From positions 682,001-746,000 of the forward strand of contig CAJSYZ010000007.1 of assembly GCA_910574455.1 (NCBI GenBank): a DNA stretch of 64,000 bases, written 5' to 3'. The stretch is from Trichaptum fuscoviolaceum (taxonomy: Eukaryota; Basidiomycota; Agaricomycetes; Hymenochaetales; Trichaptaceae). Of this stretch, positions 33,001-43,343 are shown in pieces. The notes beneath the pieces are model-generated. The model saw nothing but the letters and a program-made list of their open reading frames with translations. It was not told where the DNA came from and did no database searches. The stretch's first letter is position 1; every line of letters begins with the position of its first letter. Made by a program: the position numbers and the translations under genes.

Positions 33001-34136
33001 GGTGTCCTCCTTTGGCTGAAATTCACGAAACGGGACAAAGTCAAATTCGCCTTCTAAAGCCGGATTATCCACCAAATTTCGGATCACTTCCAAAGGATCC
33101 CGATACCATACATCATATTCTTTCCTCTTCCATGACTCGATGTTCTCATTTGACGCTTTTTGGCCCTTGTTGTTAGTGTAGAAGTTACTGAAGGATTTCC
33201 AAGATACATCACCGACTTTTGTAGTGTCAATGATCTTGTACAAATTTTGTGCATCTCCATCGAGCAGTGTACCAGCTGTATCCAGATCTGAGTCATCGAA
33301 GTTGGGATCTGTCGCGCCCAATTCAACAGATTGTGCGTTCTCCGTGGACTGAATTAGTTGATAAGCCTTCATAATTCCGAGAAGCTTTGTTATGTTGCCA
33401 GCAGACATTTGCTCTTCGCGATAGAGAAAATCTGCGAGCTCGAAATCTGCTCGGCACGAATAGGGAAACCAGTCATTTGACGCAGGTTCGTTCCGTAAAA
33501 CGGGCGGTTTTTCTTTTTCCAAGAAGTTCCCTTCTTCATCGCATGGAGTGGCTGCACGATATTTGGTGTCAGAATGCTACAGCAGACCGGGGATCATACT
33601 TAGCGCGCACCATTTAAATATCTGTGATACACTTTTAAGTTATCATTGTTCTCTTCATAATCTCCAATGTCGGAATCCGAATTCGCAGAAGATAGGTCTT
33701 GGTCTTCAAGTTCGTCATTGCCAGTGACAGCATGGGACAGGTAATCAGGACCGTCTAAATCTTGAAGCAGCTCGTCTCGGCCTATGCTGAGCATTGAGAT
33801 ATCCTGTGTGAGTATAGAAATGTCGCAGTCGTAACTTGAAGAGTTGCAGCCGCTTTCATCTTCATGTTGGCCCTCCAAATCTGTTGGAAGTTCAGGAGAG
33901 CCGGGAAGAGGTTGAGGTGTCGGAGGTCGGGCGGGTTCATTGGGTGAGGAATCCGAGTCGTAACCACAAGAAGCAGGTCTTATTGCAAATGATGACGGGT
34001 GAGCTGAATATTCATGTCTTGTTCTTGCGGATTGATTCTTGAACCTCCTGCTGCAGCAGGAGAAGGTGCATCGAATAGTCGGGGGGAAAATATCTGTAAG
34101 ATGAACGGGTTTGGGCCTTCGCCGAGTTACCGGCAT
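30072..34136 (-). CDS. Plavaka-type (CACTA-like) transposase, multi-exon
   Basis: Minus strand, roughly ten exons. Exon 1 (ATG 34,136) carries a C2H2-like finger (CTFSCCSRRF ... RTRHEYSAH) and an acidic Pro-rich stretch ending YHRYLN. It joins over ~55 bp to ATPCDEEGNFL and FELADFLYREEQMS. Next come WYRDPLEVIRNLV, EFDFVPFREF and FAWEQA. A 53-bp intron (32,931-32,879) leads to MFVPVILGSDKTTVSVGTGN with YYPLYLSIGNV and QLIAFLAIPK. Later exons give YPEQVSLCAICTGWC, RADICDLISPDLLHQIIKG, LRRFPEGRGFKQWTG, VYLPAIVGIAHDDMIRALSA and LPRQHAMVHYPTLIPLFAAP. The C-terminus has SLDFYDRFYVNRFAD. These are hallmarks of the Plavaka family. Short words inserted near 30,260-30,366 interrupt the last conserved block. 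Activity uncertain. Confidence 0.85.
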
Positions 34137-34723
34137 TAGTTCCAGTAACTTGAACAGAGCCTATTGTACGTGAGGCGGCCGGCAGTGCTGACAACAAGTT
34201 GAGCTTGAAGTAGGAACGAGCGCAAATACTAACTTGAAGTTGGGTTTAAAGCTGAATGGCACGCTCAGTGGTGACGCCCGCGTAACAACTTGAAGTTAGT
34301 AGTAATACCGGTAGCCTGAGTTGCCACAGCCTGCCAGTGACTCAGTGGCACCACCGCCAGCCTGAGCCTGAGTACTACTAGTAGTAGTACCAGTAGAACT
34401 GTGATAGTACTAGTAGTAATAGAGCTAGCCTGAGTATCCGAGTGTCCGAGTCCGAGTCTGAGTCAGGCTCATTCCGAGTCAGCCTAACTTGAAGACTGCC
34501 AATCATGACTCAGAGTCACTCAGGCTCAGGCTCAGGCAGGCTGCCACTGGCAGTGCCAGCAGTGGCACTGCACTGGCAGTGCGACAAGTTGAAGTGGGCA
34601 TAAATTTTCCTTGAATAGGCGCCCTCACCTCCAACTTCAACTTCAACTTGCACCTTTGACTCGATTCACCATCAAAACCCATAGCACCTGTCAGCGTGCC
34701 TCGACTTGAAACACTGCACAAGA
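34137..34723. repeat. Divergent intergenic region with palindrome-like words
   Basis: Between the Plavaka gene (minus) and the coiled-coil gene (plus). It contains ACTTGAAGTT, CCTGAG, CACTGGCAGTG, GTCCGAGTCCGAGTC and ACTACTAGTAGTAGTACC words from about 34,200 to 34,660. Probably holds both promoters. Confidence 0.75.
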
Positions 34724-37700
34724 ATGTCAACTCGAAGACAGACGCGGGCTAAGAATAGCGATCAGCACCCGGGAGCCATAGTCAATAAACTCAGAACACG
34801 TCGAACGAAAGAGGAGGTATTGAGGGAGAAAGAAGAGAAGGAGAGAAGGAGAGAAGAGCAGGCCTCAAAGCGTGGTGAGGCATTGAGGGAAAAGGAGGAG
34901 AAGGGAAAACAGAAGGAAGAACGGGCAGCTCTGCGCGAAGCTGCGGCTCAACAAGCCGCGGATGCGAGAGAGAAGAGAAAACTCGATGCGGAATGGAAAC
35001 GGGCAGCAAAAGATCAAGAGGCATCTGAGAAGGTACGCAAAAAGAGAGCTGCAGCAGAGCAACAGGAAACAGCAATACTGGAGACGATGGAGCTTGAGAA
35101 GAATTTGTCGAAGGCTCTTGACATTCGCACCCAGATGGGCTCAACTGCACCTAAGCTGGCTGGCACTGACAAACGAGGGCTAAAAAAACCGAAAGACACT
35201 CCTGAAGCTAGTGAGTCCTTATCTTCAAGACATCGACAGTCGAGTTACGAGATATTGGCATTGCAGGTTCAACGAACGAGGAAAAAGGCAGCTTTTGTGA
35301 AGCTGAAGGCAACGCAAACTTTTATGTTCGTAAGTTGCATTACCTTTACGACTTTAGGTTTCGAAAGATGAACATATTGACTCACGTTATGATGCAGCCA
35401 ATTCCGATGGACCAAATAGAGAGCGCGCAAAAAAGGCGAGGAAAAAGGACAACAGAGGTGCACTTCCTTTCCGTACTCGCGTGCAGGGCGCAAAGGCTTC
35501 AAGTCGTATCATAGGAAGCACTGGCTATCATAGTACGCTTGCAGGACAGGACAGCAGTCTTTCTGGTGAGGAAACAGACATGATAGACTCGCCCAATACG
35601 TCGAAACGGAACGAAAAGACAAAGCGACCTGTCAGGGCACTTCGCAACACAGATGGATCCACTTTCTTCGGCGGAGAGGGCAGAAATCCTGAGATCGCAG
35701 GGAAGATAGTAGAAGATATTGACTCGTGAGTCTGAAGTCGTACTAGTCAACCGTTTGGCATCGTAGTACGAAAGATCAGTTTCAAGTTCAAACAAATTCA
35801 AGTTGATAGTGAGTGTGAAGCTTGATTTAAACTCAGCTACTTGAAGCTTATCATTGTACTAGTACTACTAGTAGCCTGAGTACTACTTACAAATTTGCCA
35901 GTGAATGCGCCCGCCACTGCCAGTGGCAGCCTGAGCGTGCCACGCGTGCAGTGCCACTGGCACTACTAGTACTACTGGCTGGCAGTGACCGTGGCGGCCC
36001 GGGTGCCGTGCCACACTTCTTCAAGATCATCATGCTCCGGAACCCAAACGTTGCAGCTTCTTCACTTATAACGCTCACATCCTTATATTTGTCACAAGTT
36101 GTGAGCCTGGCTGACGCAAGAAAAAATTAGGCTCCCCACCTCGGTGCAAGACGATGCAAACTTTAGTCCTTGGGAGGATGAAGGAGAGACAGTAACCCTC
36201 ACGAGTTTTCAAGGCGTAAAGAATAACTTAGCGAGCGAGCGACAGACGGCACATATTGTTGACTCCGACACTGATAATGTGAGTTGGTTAAAGCATTTAC
36301 TAGATTGGCAGATGAAATCTTAATATTTTGATTGTGCGTTTTGTAAGGACGCGAGGAGACTTACAATACCGCCCCAAGCCAATGTGAGTGCCGCTTAAAG
36401 TTCAAAGAAATCATTCGATTCACAGCGACTATGCATCGGCCGACTCTCGTGCACAACAATGGCTAAATAACAATGTTTCTGTATTGTAACAGGATGGTGC
36501 CAGCAATAAATCGAAGAAAAGGAAGCTATCCCGCGACACTCTCTCCGAGTTGCAGGCTCATACAACGTTGGTAAGTGGCATCATAATGTCTTGCTTCGTT
36601 CGCGCTACTTATCCTTCCTTCTTTGTGCTCTGGAGAAGAAGAATATCAGGAGACAATCGGCCGTTCAGGTGAGTGTTTCACATCAAAGCATGGATCTGGT
36701 GCCGGACTTTCTTGTGGCCTTCGGCGTCGACATATCTTTCCTTCATTACTTACCAAACCGTACTCTGAATAGGGCGCGAAAATGCAGAGAATCGCCAACT
36801 CCCAGCTTGATGTAACGGTAAGTTTATTCTGCTTTTACCCCCTCACTACTCACCTGTCATCTCGTCAGGAGGGTATTACTGTCGATGGACATAGAGAGCA
36901 ATCGCCGGCGTTGTATCTGCAGATGCAGGTATGTGTAGGCATCGACACTCAATAGGACAACTTTCTGCACCCCTTTCTTTGGCAAGGATCTGGTCGTCTA
37001 CTAAGCTTTGCTTATTGTAGGACAGCATGATCGCGAATAATAAGAAGAGGAAGTCACCGCCGGACTCTAACTCGCATGCCGTGGTAATTCTTGCATTTCC
37101 ACCCAATATTCAGATCACTTCCTTACTATCTAAAACAGACTAGCATGAACGTGTATATGAAGAAGCCGTCATCACAGGCTGCCTCGACAGTTAGTGTTAA
37201 TCCTTCTAATCTCCATTTCATATCATTTCTGATTAAGCAACAAGGATTTGAACCTCACTACTAGTAACAAGAGTAAACTGCAAGACAGTCATTCTCAGGC
37301 TGATATACTGGTATTCAATTCTCTTCGAGCTTTTCTTGGTAACAATTTCTCTCTAATTGCTACAGATGAAATCTTCTACTTCTATTCGCAATTTGAAGAG
37401 GTCTCTGGCGGCTCATGCGCAACATATTGCAAGTGTGAGCTAATTGCTGCAATTGATTCGTGTACTAATTCATGGCTCCTTTAACAGGCAAGTGGTTGTG
37501 AGGTGTCGCTAACACCACGAGCACAATCACCTGCGATGACGACAGTATCCATCAGTCCTGAACCCGAAGTGCTCGCAACCAAGGCTCATCTTGGTCATCG
37601 CAAAGTCTCTCGGACTACTAGCTCTGTGCGTTAATCAAATCATGTCTATGATATACATCCACTAACTTGCAGAAATGCAGACATCTGTAGGGCTTGAGGA

Positions 37701-39103
37701 CAAGGATAGAAATAGTATCGGAAGGGAGGGATCCCGCGTTCCCGGCAAAAAAAGGGCAACGAATCAGTGTCTCCCTCCCGGAACTCAGGCAGGCTGGACT
37801 CACATTCTTCTGCCTTCGCTTTATCGCGCAGTTGGAAAGTCCACAACTCCATGGCAAAACCCGGACAATAAGTCCATCGGAACCTTGTGGGGGAAGGTGT
37901 TTGATTCTGTCGAACTTAGTTACGACACGCAATTGGCCGACATCTGTTCTTTAGTTGAGTCATCCCTTATTGTCTTACATCGGCCATTTTGAATCAAGTA
38001 TGATCTGCCCTGTAGGCAGCCCAGAGATGCTCTGATAGTTGGCGCAAGAAGTTGTTCGAGAAAGCCGAACAATCAATTTCGAGTTTCATCGGCAACGAGC
38101 GTTCTAAGTCAGTGGAGACCGAAGAAATTGTGAAGATGTTGCAGACGATGGTCGACAAGAAGAAAGCTGAACCATTCCTCTGGGAATGCTGGCATAGTAT
38201 GGATAAGGTATGTGTAAATTTGCCCCATGTCTCCCTTCGTGTCCCTGCATTGACTCTGAAAGTACAGAAGCAAGGGTTGTTCTGCTCTGATCTTGTAATC
38301 TCAGTGTTGTCCGTACACCTAGTCTTGGCCCTGGGTCGGCATAAAGTACTGGACAAAAACACAATAGGAAAGCCTATCGGTGCCCTCGCTCTTGCGGCAA
38401 CCGCGGTATCTATCTACTTCAGTTCTTATAGTGGCTTTATTCGCTGAACTTCTCATGAACAGGTCAAGGTTGCAATCGACAAGCAGGTGGCCCGGTTGCA
38501 AAAGATCAAAGAAGAGTTTGGTGGCGCTGAGTGGTACTTCACCAGTGCTCTGTGGCAGCCTCATACGGACGACTATGTTAACTTATTGTCGAATTCCTCG
38601 TTTTTTACTGAATCAAACTGGGAGAAGGTCCGATCCCGCCTAGCAGCTTACAATTCCATTGAAGATTTTAGTGCGGGAAAGAACACCGAACTTGTTGGAT
38701 CGGGTGTCACTGGCAGGGATTTCTCCCTGTATCTTGACGTTGGAGACGCGGATGCGAGCGGCGAGTATACATATGGCGAGGGCGCTACTAGAAGTAGTAA
38801 GTGCAAGGAGGTAAGGATAATGACAGCAAAGAAGTCGAGGATTTCAAGGATAGGGAAGACGATATGGAGGACGAGAGTGTGCTTGGCGAGGGAGACGAGG
38901 TCGAGGACAAGGATCAGGAGGAGGACAAGGATCAGGATCAGGATGAGAACAAGGATGCAGACGAGCATTTCAGCGTGGGTTATGGACGCAGTGGAGGTTT
39001 TGAGGGCGAGGAGAATGACGCAGGCAGAGAGGACGGGGAAGGCGATCGCGAGGAGGACGAGGGTTCATTATGGGATTCGGCTACGGATGGCGCAGACTTT
39101 TAA
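34724..39103 (+). CDS. Transposon-associated coiled-coil nuclear-like protein, about 14 exons
   Basis: The ATG at 34,724 opens MSTRRQTRAKNSDQHPGAIV and a long Glu/Lys/Arg coiled coil. Clear in-phase splices follow: 35,210/35,267; an intron to about 35,399; a 405-bp intron 35,726-36,130; then small exons (DARRLTIPPQAN; DGASNKSKKRKLSRDTLSEL; GAKMQRIANSQLDVT; EGITVDGHREQSPALYLQ; MIANNKKRKSPPDSNSHAV; others) rich in Lys/Arg tracts that could be nuclear signals. Late exons hold WTHILLPSLYRAVGKSTTPW, WRKKLFEKAEQSISSFIG, KNTIGKPIGALALAATAV and YFTSALWQPHTDDYV, then an acidic tail. This architecture recurs beside Agaricomycete transposons, as I recall. A CTAG-type word near 38,787 seems to break the acidic tail frame, which continues at 38,801-39,103. 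Confidence 0.7.
35726..36130 (+). repeat. Intron filled with palindrome-like words
   Basis: Intron of the coiled-coil gene (GACTC|GTGAGT ... AATTAG|GCTC), 405 bp against a usual 50-65 bp. The excess is ACTTGAAG, TACTAGTACTACTAGTAG, CCTGAG and CACTGCCAGTGGCAG words. Confidence 0.75.
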
Positions 39104-39465
39104 GAGCAGGTCGATCTCTGGTGAGCTTCGGCTTTGACCCATCACCCCGCCACTGTATTCAAGCTCTTACTACCACCAACTTGCAGTGGCATTCGTTCTC
39201 TGAATTTGCCGAGGAACAGCCTCCCAGCGAGGCAGAAGTGGCAAAATACAATCTGGTTCAGGATGCCGTGGTGTAGCTACTGAGGGACACTGATGCACTG
39301 ATTTCTACTTATTGTCTTAAATTACTTGTGGAAATGAAGTAATTCTGGAACCTCTTACGCACTTACACGCTTGAGTACTGCAAACCGACAGACAAAAAAG
39401 TCTGCTTATATGATTAAATGATGAATTACTTATGGAATGAACTACTTGAACCCCTTACAAACTTA
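39104..39465. repeat. E1 right subterminal repeat, first copy
   Basis: From about 39,335 to 39,465: AATGAAGTAATTCTGGAACC, CTTACACGCTTGAGTACTGC, then AATGAACTACTTGAACCCC. The second half is a diverged tandem copy of the first. It is cut by E2 at 39,466 and resumes at 43,108 with CACTTGAGCACTGCAA. The 39,104-39,330 part shows no gene beyond the acidic ORF end. Confidence 0.65.
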
Positions 39466-39799
39466 TACATCAGGGAAACTACTTTCTGCTTATGGCCACT
39501 GACGCGTCCTGGCGCGTCCTGATTTGGCTGGCACCTGTCTGAAGGGTCGCTACTTCGTCTGAAAATACACTGATTGCCTTAACTCACTGAAATAAGGAGA
39601 GTTTCAGGATGCAAGCCGTCTCTCAGTACATCAGAATGCAAGTCAGGATTTCAGTGCTCAAGTATAATAGGACTTAGAAATTTCTAACAAAAATTTGTTG
39701 CATCCAAAACAGGAAACTTGAATTTGATGTTGAACTTGAAGTGTTGCGGGCTTGCCCATGCCTTTTCCTCCTCACCATCATCGCTGACTTACCGTACTC

Positions 39800-40378
39800 A
39801 CTACATTCCTATTGACACCCGCCAATGCCACTCCTTACAGCTCTGATCTGGCTCAGTGGAATCTGAATGTTAACCAGGACACGCAGGACTCGACGCAAGC
39901 AACAATGACTTCTTCCAGACAATGTTCGAAAACGATTAGCGCGAGACGGCGCTTCGGCAGCGATGTCCGTGGCTTGGCAAACAAACTCGATTACCTCCAG
40001 GGCATGGGCATCAAGGGCATTTTCATTGCGGGTACTGCACTCGTGAACATGCCATGGCAGGCAGACTCTCTTGACTTCACGACTCTCGACCCCCATTGTG
40101 GAACGATTGACGATTGGGTCGCCTTCATCGACGAAGTGCATGCACGCGGGATGTACATCATGATGGATTTCACTATTGGTACCATGGGTGATCTTATTGG
40201 TTTCTCTGGGTGAGTAATGCAAGTGACTAGCTATCAGCACAGCACATCTGACGGACTACTTACAACGCAGCCACTTGAACGAATCGACACCATTCGACCT
40301 TAATGAATACAACGCCGTTTGGAAGCGACCAAAGTATGCGCCGCTGGGATTCGATACGTATAAGGATTTCACCTCGGG
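39800..40378 (+). pseudogene. ags1: Alpha-1,3-glucan synthase N-terminal (amylase-like domain) fragment
   Basis: Recognised from RFGSDVRGLANKLDYLQGMG, IFIAGTALVNMPWQAD, LDPHCGTIDDW, VHARGMYIMMDFTIGTMGDL and STPFDLNEYNAVWKRPKY. These belong to the extracellular amylase-like domain at the start of fungal cell-wall Ags/Mok enzymes. A typical intron is kept (TCTGG|GTGAGT ... CGCAG|CCAC, about 40,211-40,270). Damage: a block is missing between LNVNQ and the next conserved segment; there is a frame shift and a TAG where Trp is expected (near 39,937); and the usual Trp of DPHWG is Cys. It ends abruptly near 40,378 where another sequence begins. Part of E2 cargo. Confidence 0.85.
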
Positions 40379-41190
40379 GTCAGCATGCGTGCCCACGAAC
40401 TTCGCCTCGGCCGCGCGAAAGCGCGAGAAACAGCAGGTTCCGCACCTGACCGTCCGCCGACCTCCCAGGATACCGAAGCTCCCGAATGTACCCACCCAGT
40501 TTGTTGCGCCGGAGCAGGACGATGATTTGCGCAGAGCACTTGGAAAGTACCAGCAGTGGGCGCGCGAAAGCGAGCTTGTCTGGGTCAAGCTGAACCATCC
40601 GCTTCGAGAAAGCTAATCGTCGCCGGCGTCTTCATCACGGCGAATCTCCACGCCTCTCGCTTTCTAATACGCCCCTTCCTTCGCCAGGAAGCGTGTCTGA
40701 TGCAACAACCCCGGGCATAAGCTCTTCTGCGTCTGGAAACGTTAGCGCGTTAGGCTCGTTTATTCAGCCCAAGCCACAGCAAGAAGCTTAGGAATGAATT
40801 TCTCGTACAAAGGAGTCTATTCAGACAATCGGCGGACTGCTTGACAACAGCGCATCTGCGGAAGAGGAGTTGGGCACGGAAGAGAACAAGCAAGATGGTT
40901 GGGATGAAGTTGACAATGCCTACTTTTCGAGTGGCAAAGAAGGACTGTCAGGAAGTGGTTCTGAGTTTGCGGATGCTGAGGATCAGTTCGACGATGAAAT
41001 CACACTTCAGGTTCCACAAGAAGACGGCTTCGAGGGAGTAGAGACGGGGACTGTTAGGCGCGCTTCGCCTCTCTCAACGCTTGGCGGGTCGGCTTGTGAA
41101 GGGTCGGCGCATCTTTCACAACACAGCTCAGCAGGCGGAAGGCGTAAAACATCGCGTGCACCCGCAGCGATACAGGTATGTACCCAATCA
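40379..41190 (+). pseudogene. Fragment(s) of an unidentified host gene
   Basis: Begins with an exon-like frame KREKQQVPHLTVRRPPRIPK ... YQQWARESELVWVKLNHPLRES (to 40,616), followed in a shifted frame by a Ser-rich stretch (PGSVSDATTPGISSSASGN). An acidic stretch follows (QDGWDEVDNAYFSSG; FADAEDQFDDEITLQV) to about 41,175, where a GTATGT donor appears. Stops occur between the pieces (e.g. near 40,790). It looks like one gene of which two exons survive, but I cannot name it. Oriented like its neighbours in E2. Confidence 0.5.
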
Positions 41191-41215
41191 CTCTTATTAA
41201 AGTATGATGCTTAAT

Positions 41216-42760
41216 CTCAAGTAGATTACAGCAGAACAACTGCTTCAGGGCGCCAGGAAACAGTTTCACATGAGCCAAAACGACGCATTGAAGACTTTGA
41301 GGAATTCCATGAATACCGAGGCCGGAAGCGTAAGGCGTTTTAGGAGAGGATTTGCCGGACGAGGGGAAACTTGTATGTTTTCATGCCTGGGTTCATCTTT
41401 CAGGTGCTGACTTGAAACAGGAAAGAATGGAAAGCCTATGCTAGTTGGGAGGTACGTACACTATCAAAATGACTGGAGTTGTGTTTGAAACTCAACGTAG
41501 GCGAGTCAAGACGAATTCGAACGCTCGTGGTCGGTATACGAGCGCGCTTTCAATGTAGACCCACCGAAGTGTCCAACTCTGGCTCTCCTACACGGAGATG
41601 GAACTGAAGGGGCAAAACATCCAGCATGCACGCAATCTGTTTGACCGAGCAGTGATTTTGTTATCACGCATCGACCAACTCTGGTACAAATACGTGTATT
41701 TGGATGAACTGCTCGGAAACGTCGCTGGCGCGCGTCAAGTGCTTGAGCGATGGATACAGTGGGAGCCAGAGGACAAGGCATGGCAGGCGTACATCAAGAT
41801 CGAAGAGCGGTACCAAGAACTTGATTGTGCGAGTACGATCTACGAGCGGTGGGTTGCTGTTCGACCTGAACCCCGCGTCTGGGTCAGGCGTGAAAAGGCT
41901 CGTGAGGTTTTCCAGATGGCACTGGTGTTCTTTGGTGATGATGCGGAACAAATTGAGAAGGCACAGGCGGTGTTTAGCACTTTTGCGAAGATGGAAACAC
42001 GATTGACGGAGTACGACCGAACTAGGGTAATCTACAAGGTACGCACTCCCCCAAGCTTATGTGCTTCTAAGTTTTAAACCCCCCTAGTTCGCGCTGGACC
42101 GATTACCTCGCTCCAAGTCCCAGGCACTCTATGCTGCCTACACCAAGTTTGAAAAGCAGCACGGAACTTGGAACACCCTCGAGACCACTGTTCTAGGGAA
42201 GAGGAGGATCCAATATGAGGAAGAACTTGCGCACGACGGTCGAAATTACGACATATGGGTTGACTATGCTCGCTTCGGAGAAGACTCACTGAGGTCGCTT
42301 CGGGAGGAAGATGGGTCGAAGGACGAGATAGAAAGTGTGATAAACCGGGTTCGTGAAGTCTACGAGCAAGCTGTTGCGCAAATACTCCCCGGTGACTTGA
42401 AGCGTCACTGGAGACGATACATCTCAGCCCTGGCGCGAGGAGCAGTTAGTTTATGCAGAGGACAAGCTAGCACAGCTCAAAGAGGAGAACAATGCGATGA
42501 TGGCATAGGAAAATCGAACATAGGACTTGAGGCGTGAAATGGATATTTTGGACGCGCTGCTACCCGAACGAACGTGTAGCTCATAGTGAGAATACAAGAC
42601 TGCGGGTCAAGCTAGCACGGGACGATGTGGAAGACGAGGAGAAGACTGCGAAGAGACCAGAGGACGAAGAAGACGAGAAACTTGTCCGAAAGTCTTCGCG
42701 AAGGTCAACGCATCAGGGGCGTCAACTGCTCAACCACCACGGCAGGACTCACTTCCACGG
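41216..42760 (+). pseudogene. clf1: Clf1/Crooked-neck splicing-factor fragment (HAT repeats)
   Basis: Clear HAT-repeat protein of the NineTeen-complex factor Clf1: ITAEQLLQGARKQF, then [107 protein letters not shown] and [16 protein letters not shown]. Introns are retained (for example ATCTACAAG|GTACGC ... CCCCTAG|TTCGCG at about 42,038-42,086). Damage: frameshifts before 41,590; loss of about 13 residues after RPEPRVWV, where a KWAKFEEE-like stretch is expected; and loss of the C-terminal half, with the frame drifting after the RHWRRYI segment. It is a captured, inactive copy. The intact locus is presumably elsewhere. Confidence 0.88.
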
Positions 42761-42879
42761 TGGAGACTCGAGCCGTGCGAGAGCGCCGTTGACGCTATCA
42801 TGTTTGCGCCGCGATGCCAATGCCCTTTTTTTACATATATGTTTACTTATTATTGTTCTTTATTGACACTTGTAATAGG

Positions 42880-43107
42880 ATTATTTACTTATATTGAAGA
42901 TTTACTGAAAGCTCTGAATACCTGACGTGACTGGCTGACTGGCTGAAGCTCTGATTTCAGCGAGCTTGCCTTATTTCAGCCAACGCGTCCTGAATAATGG
43001 GAGGACATGCATGAATAAGTAAAGCTTACCTTATTCAGTTGCCAGTCTCTCAGGACATTTAAGTCACGCTTAAGTCACTTTAAGCAGAAGGTAGTTTTCC
43101 TGATGTA
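42880..43107 (-). repeat. E2 right terminal region
   Basis: About 230 bp rich in CTGAA/TCAG words (GACTGGCTGACTGGCTGAAG, CTGATTTCAGC, CCTGAATAATGG), ending TTAAGCAGAAGGTAGTTTTC then CTGATGTA. Related but diverged copies lie at 43,108-43,343 (E1) and, inverted, at 57,691-57,860. Confidence 0.8.
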
Positions 43108-43343
43108 CACTTGAGCACTGCAATTTGAATGCCAGAAAAAAACTTCTGATATGCTTGAATGCTGAATGCTGAATACCTGAAGCACTGATTTAAGTTGACG
43201 GCACTGATTTCAGCAGACCCCTTCCTGAATAATGAAACCACATGCCTGAAATCAGTAAATCAGTAGAATTTCACTTCCCAGGGCTTCAGTAAATTTCAGA
43301 CCGTTTAAGTAACCTTAAGTGAAAAAGAAGATTCCCTGATGTA
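43108..43343 (-). repeat. E1 right terminal region
   Basis: Resumes the subterminal repeat cut by E2 (CACTTGAGCACTGCAATTTG), then CTGAAGCACTGATTTAAG, CCTTCCTGAATAATG and a final GATTCCCTGATGTA. Unit A of the tandem array begins at the next base. Confidence 0.75.

Larger units (their letters stand above)
39466..43107. mobile_element. E2: 3.64-kb non-autonomous relative of E1 carrying host-gene fragments
   Basis: Left end TACATCAGGGAAACTAC at 39,466; right end GTAGTTTTCCTGATGTA at 43,107. The first 27 bases of one end match the reverse complement of the other with two mismatches. Removing E2 rejoins CCCCTTACAAACTTA with CACTTGAGCACTGC, which matches the uninterrupted CTCTTACGCACTTACACGC copy at 39,352. 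No transposase inside. The cargo is three host-gene pieces in one orientation (alpha-glucan synthase, an unknown gene, Clf1) with introns retained. This is the pattern of gene capture at the DNA level, well known for CACTA and Mutator elements in plants. Confidence 0.75.
15177..43343. mobile_element. E1: ~28-kb composite DNA transposon, Plavaka/CACTA-like
   Basis: The left end starts TACATCAGGGAAACTAC (15,177) and the right end finishes TTCCCTGATGTA (43,343). Outside them the flanks AAGCTTAGT and GTGATATTGTCAG rejoin to the uninterrupted AGCTTAGTGATATTGTCAG found between tandem units at 50,230 and 57,124. This argues that everything between is one insertion of 28,167 bp (about 24.5 kb without nested E2). 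The target duplication is short (2-4 bp; exact borders ambiguous). Both termini are rich in TCAGG/CTGAAATCAG words, like CACTA subterminal repeats. The cargo includes a Plavaka transposase, which belongs to the CACTA-like group. Assignment of that enzyme to these termini is inference. Confidence 0.65.

Noticed and set aside
38648..38968. Very hydrophobic minus-strand ORF (runs of Leu/Ile/Val)
   Set aside because: It is the antisense of an Asp/Glu/Lys-rich coding tail, which always yields such a pattern.
39800..42760. Processed (retro-) pseudogenes of ags1 and clf1
   Set aside because: Introns with normal borders are retained, so the copies came from genomic DNA, not mRNA.
15177..43343. E1 as a Helitron or a Starship-type element
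   Set aside because: It has inverted termini and a short target duplication, no Rep/helicase gene and no tyrosine-recombinase captain was seen.
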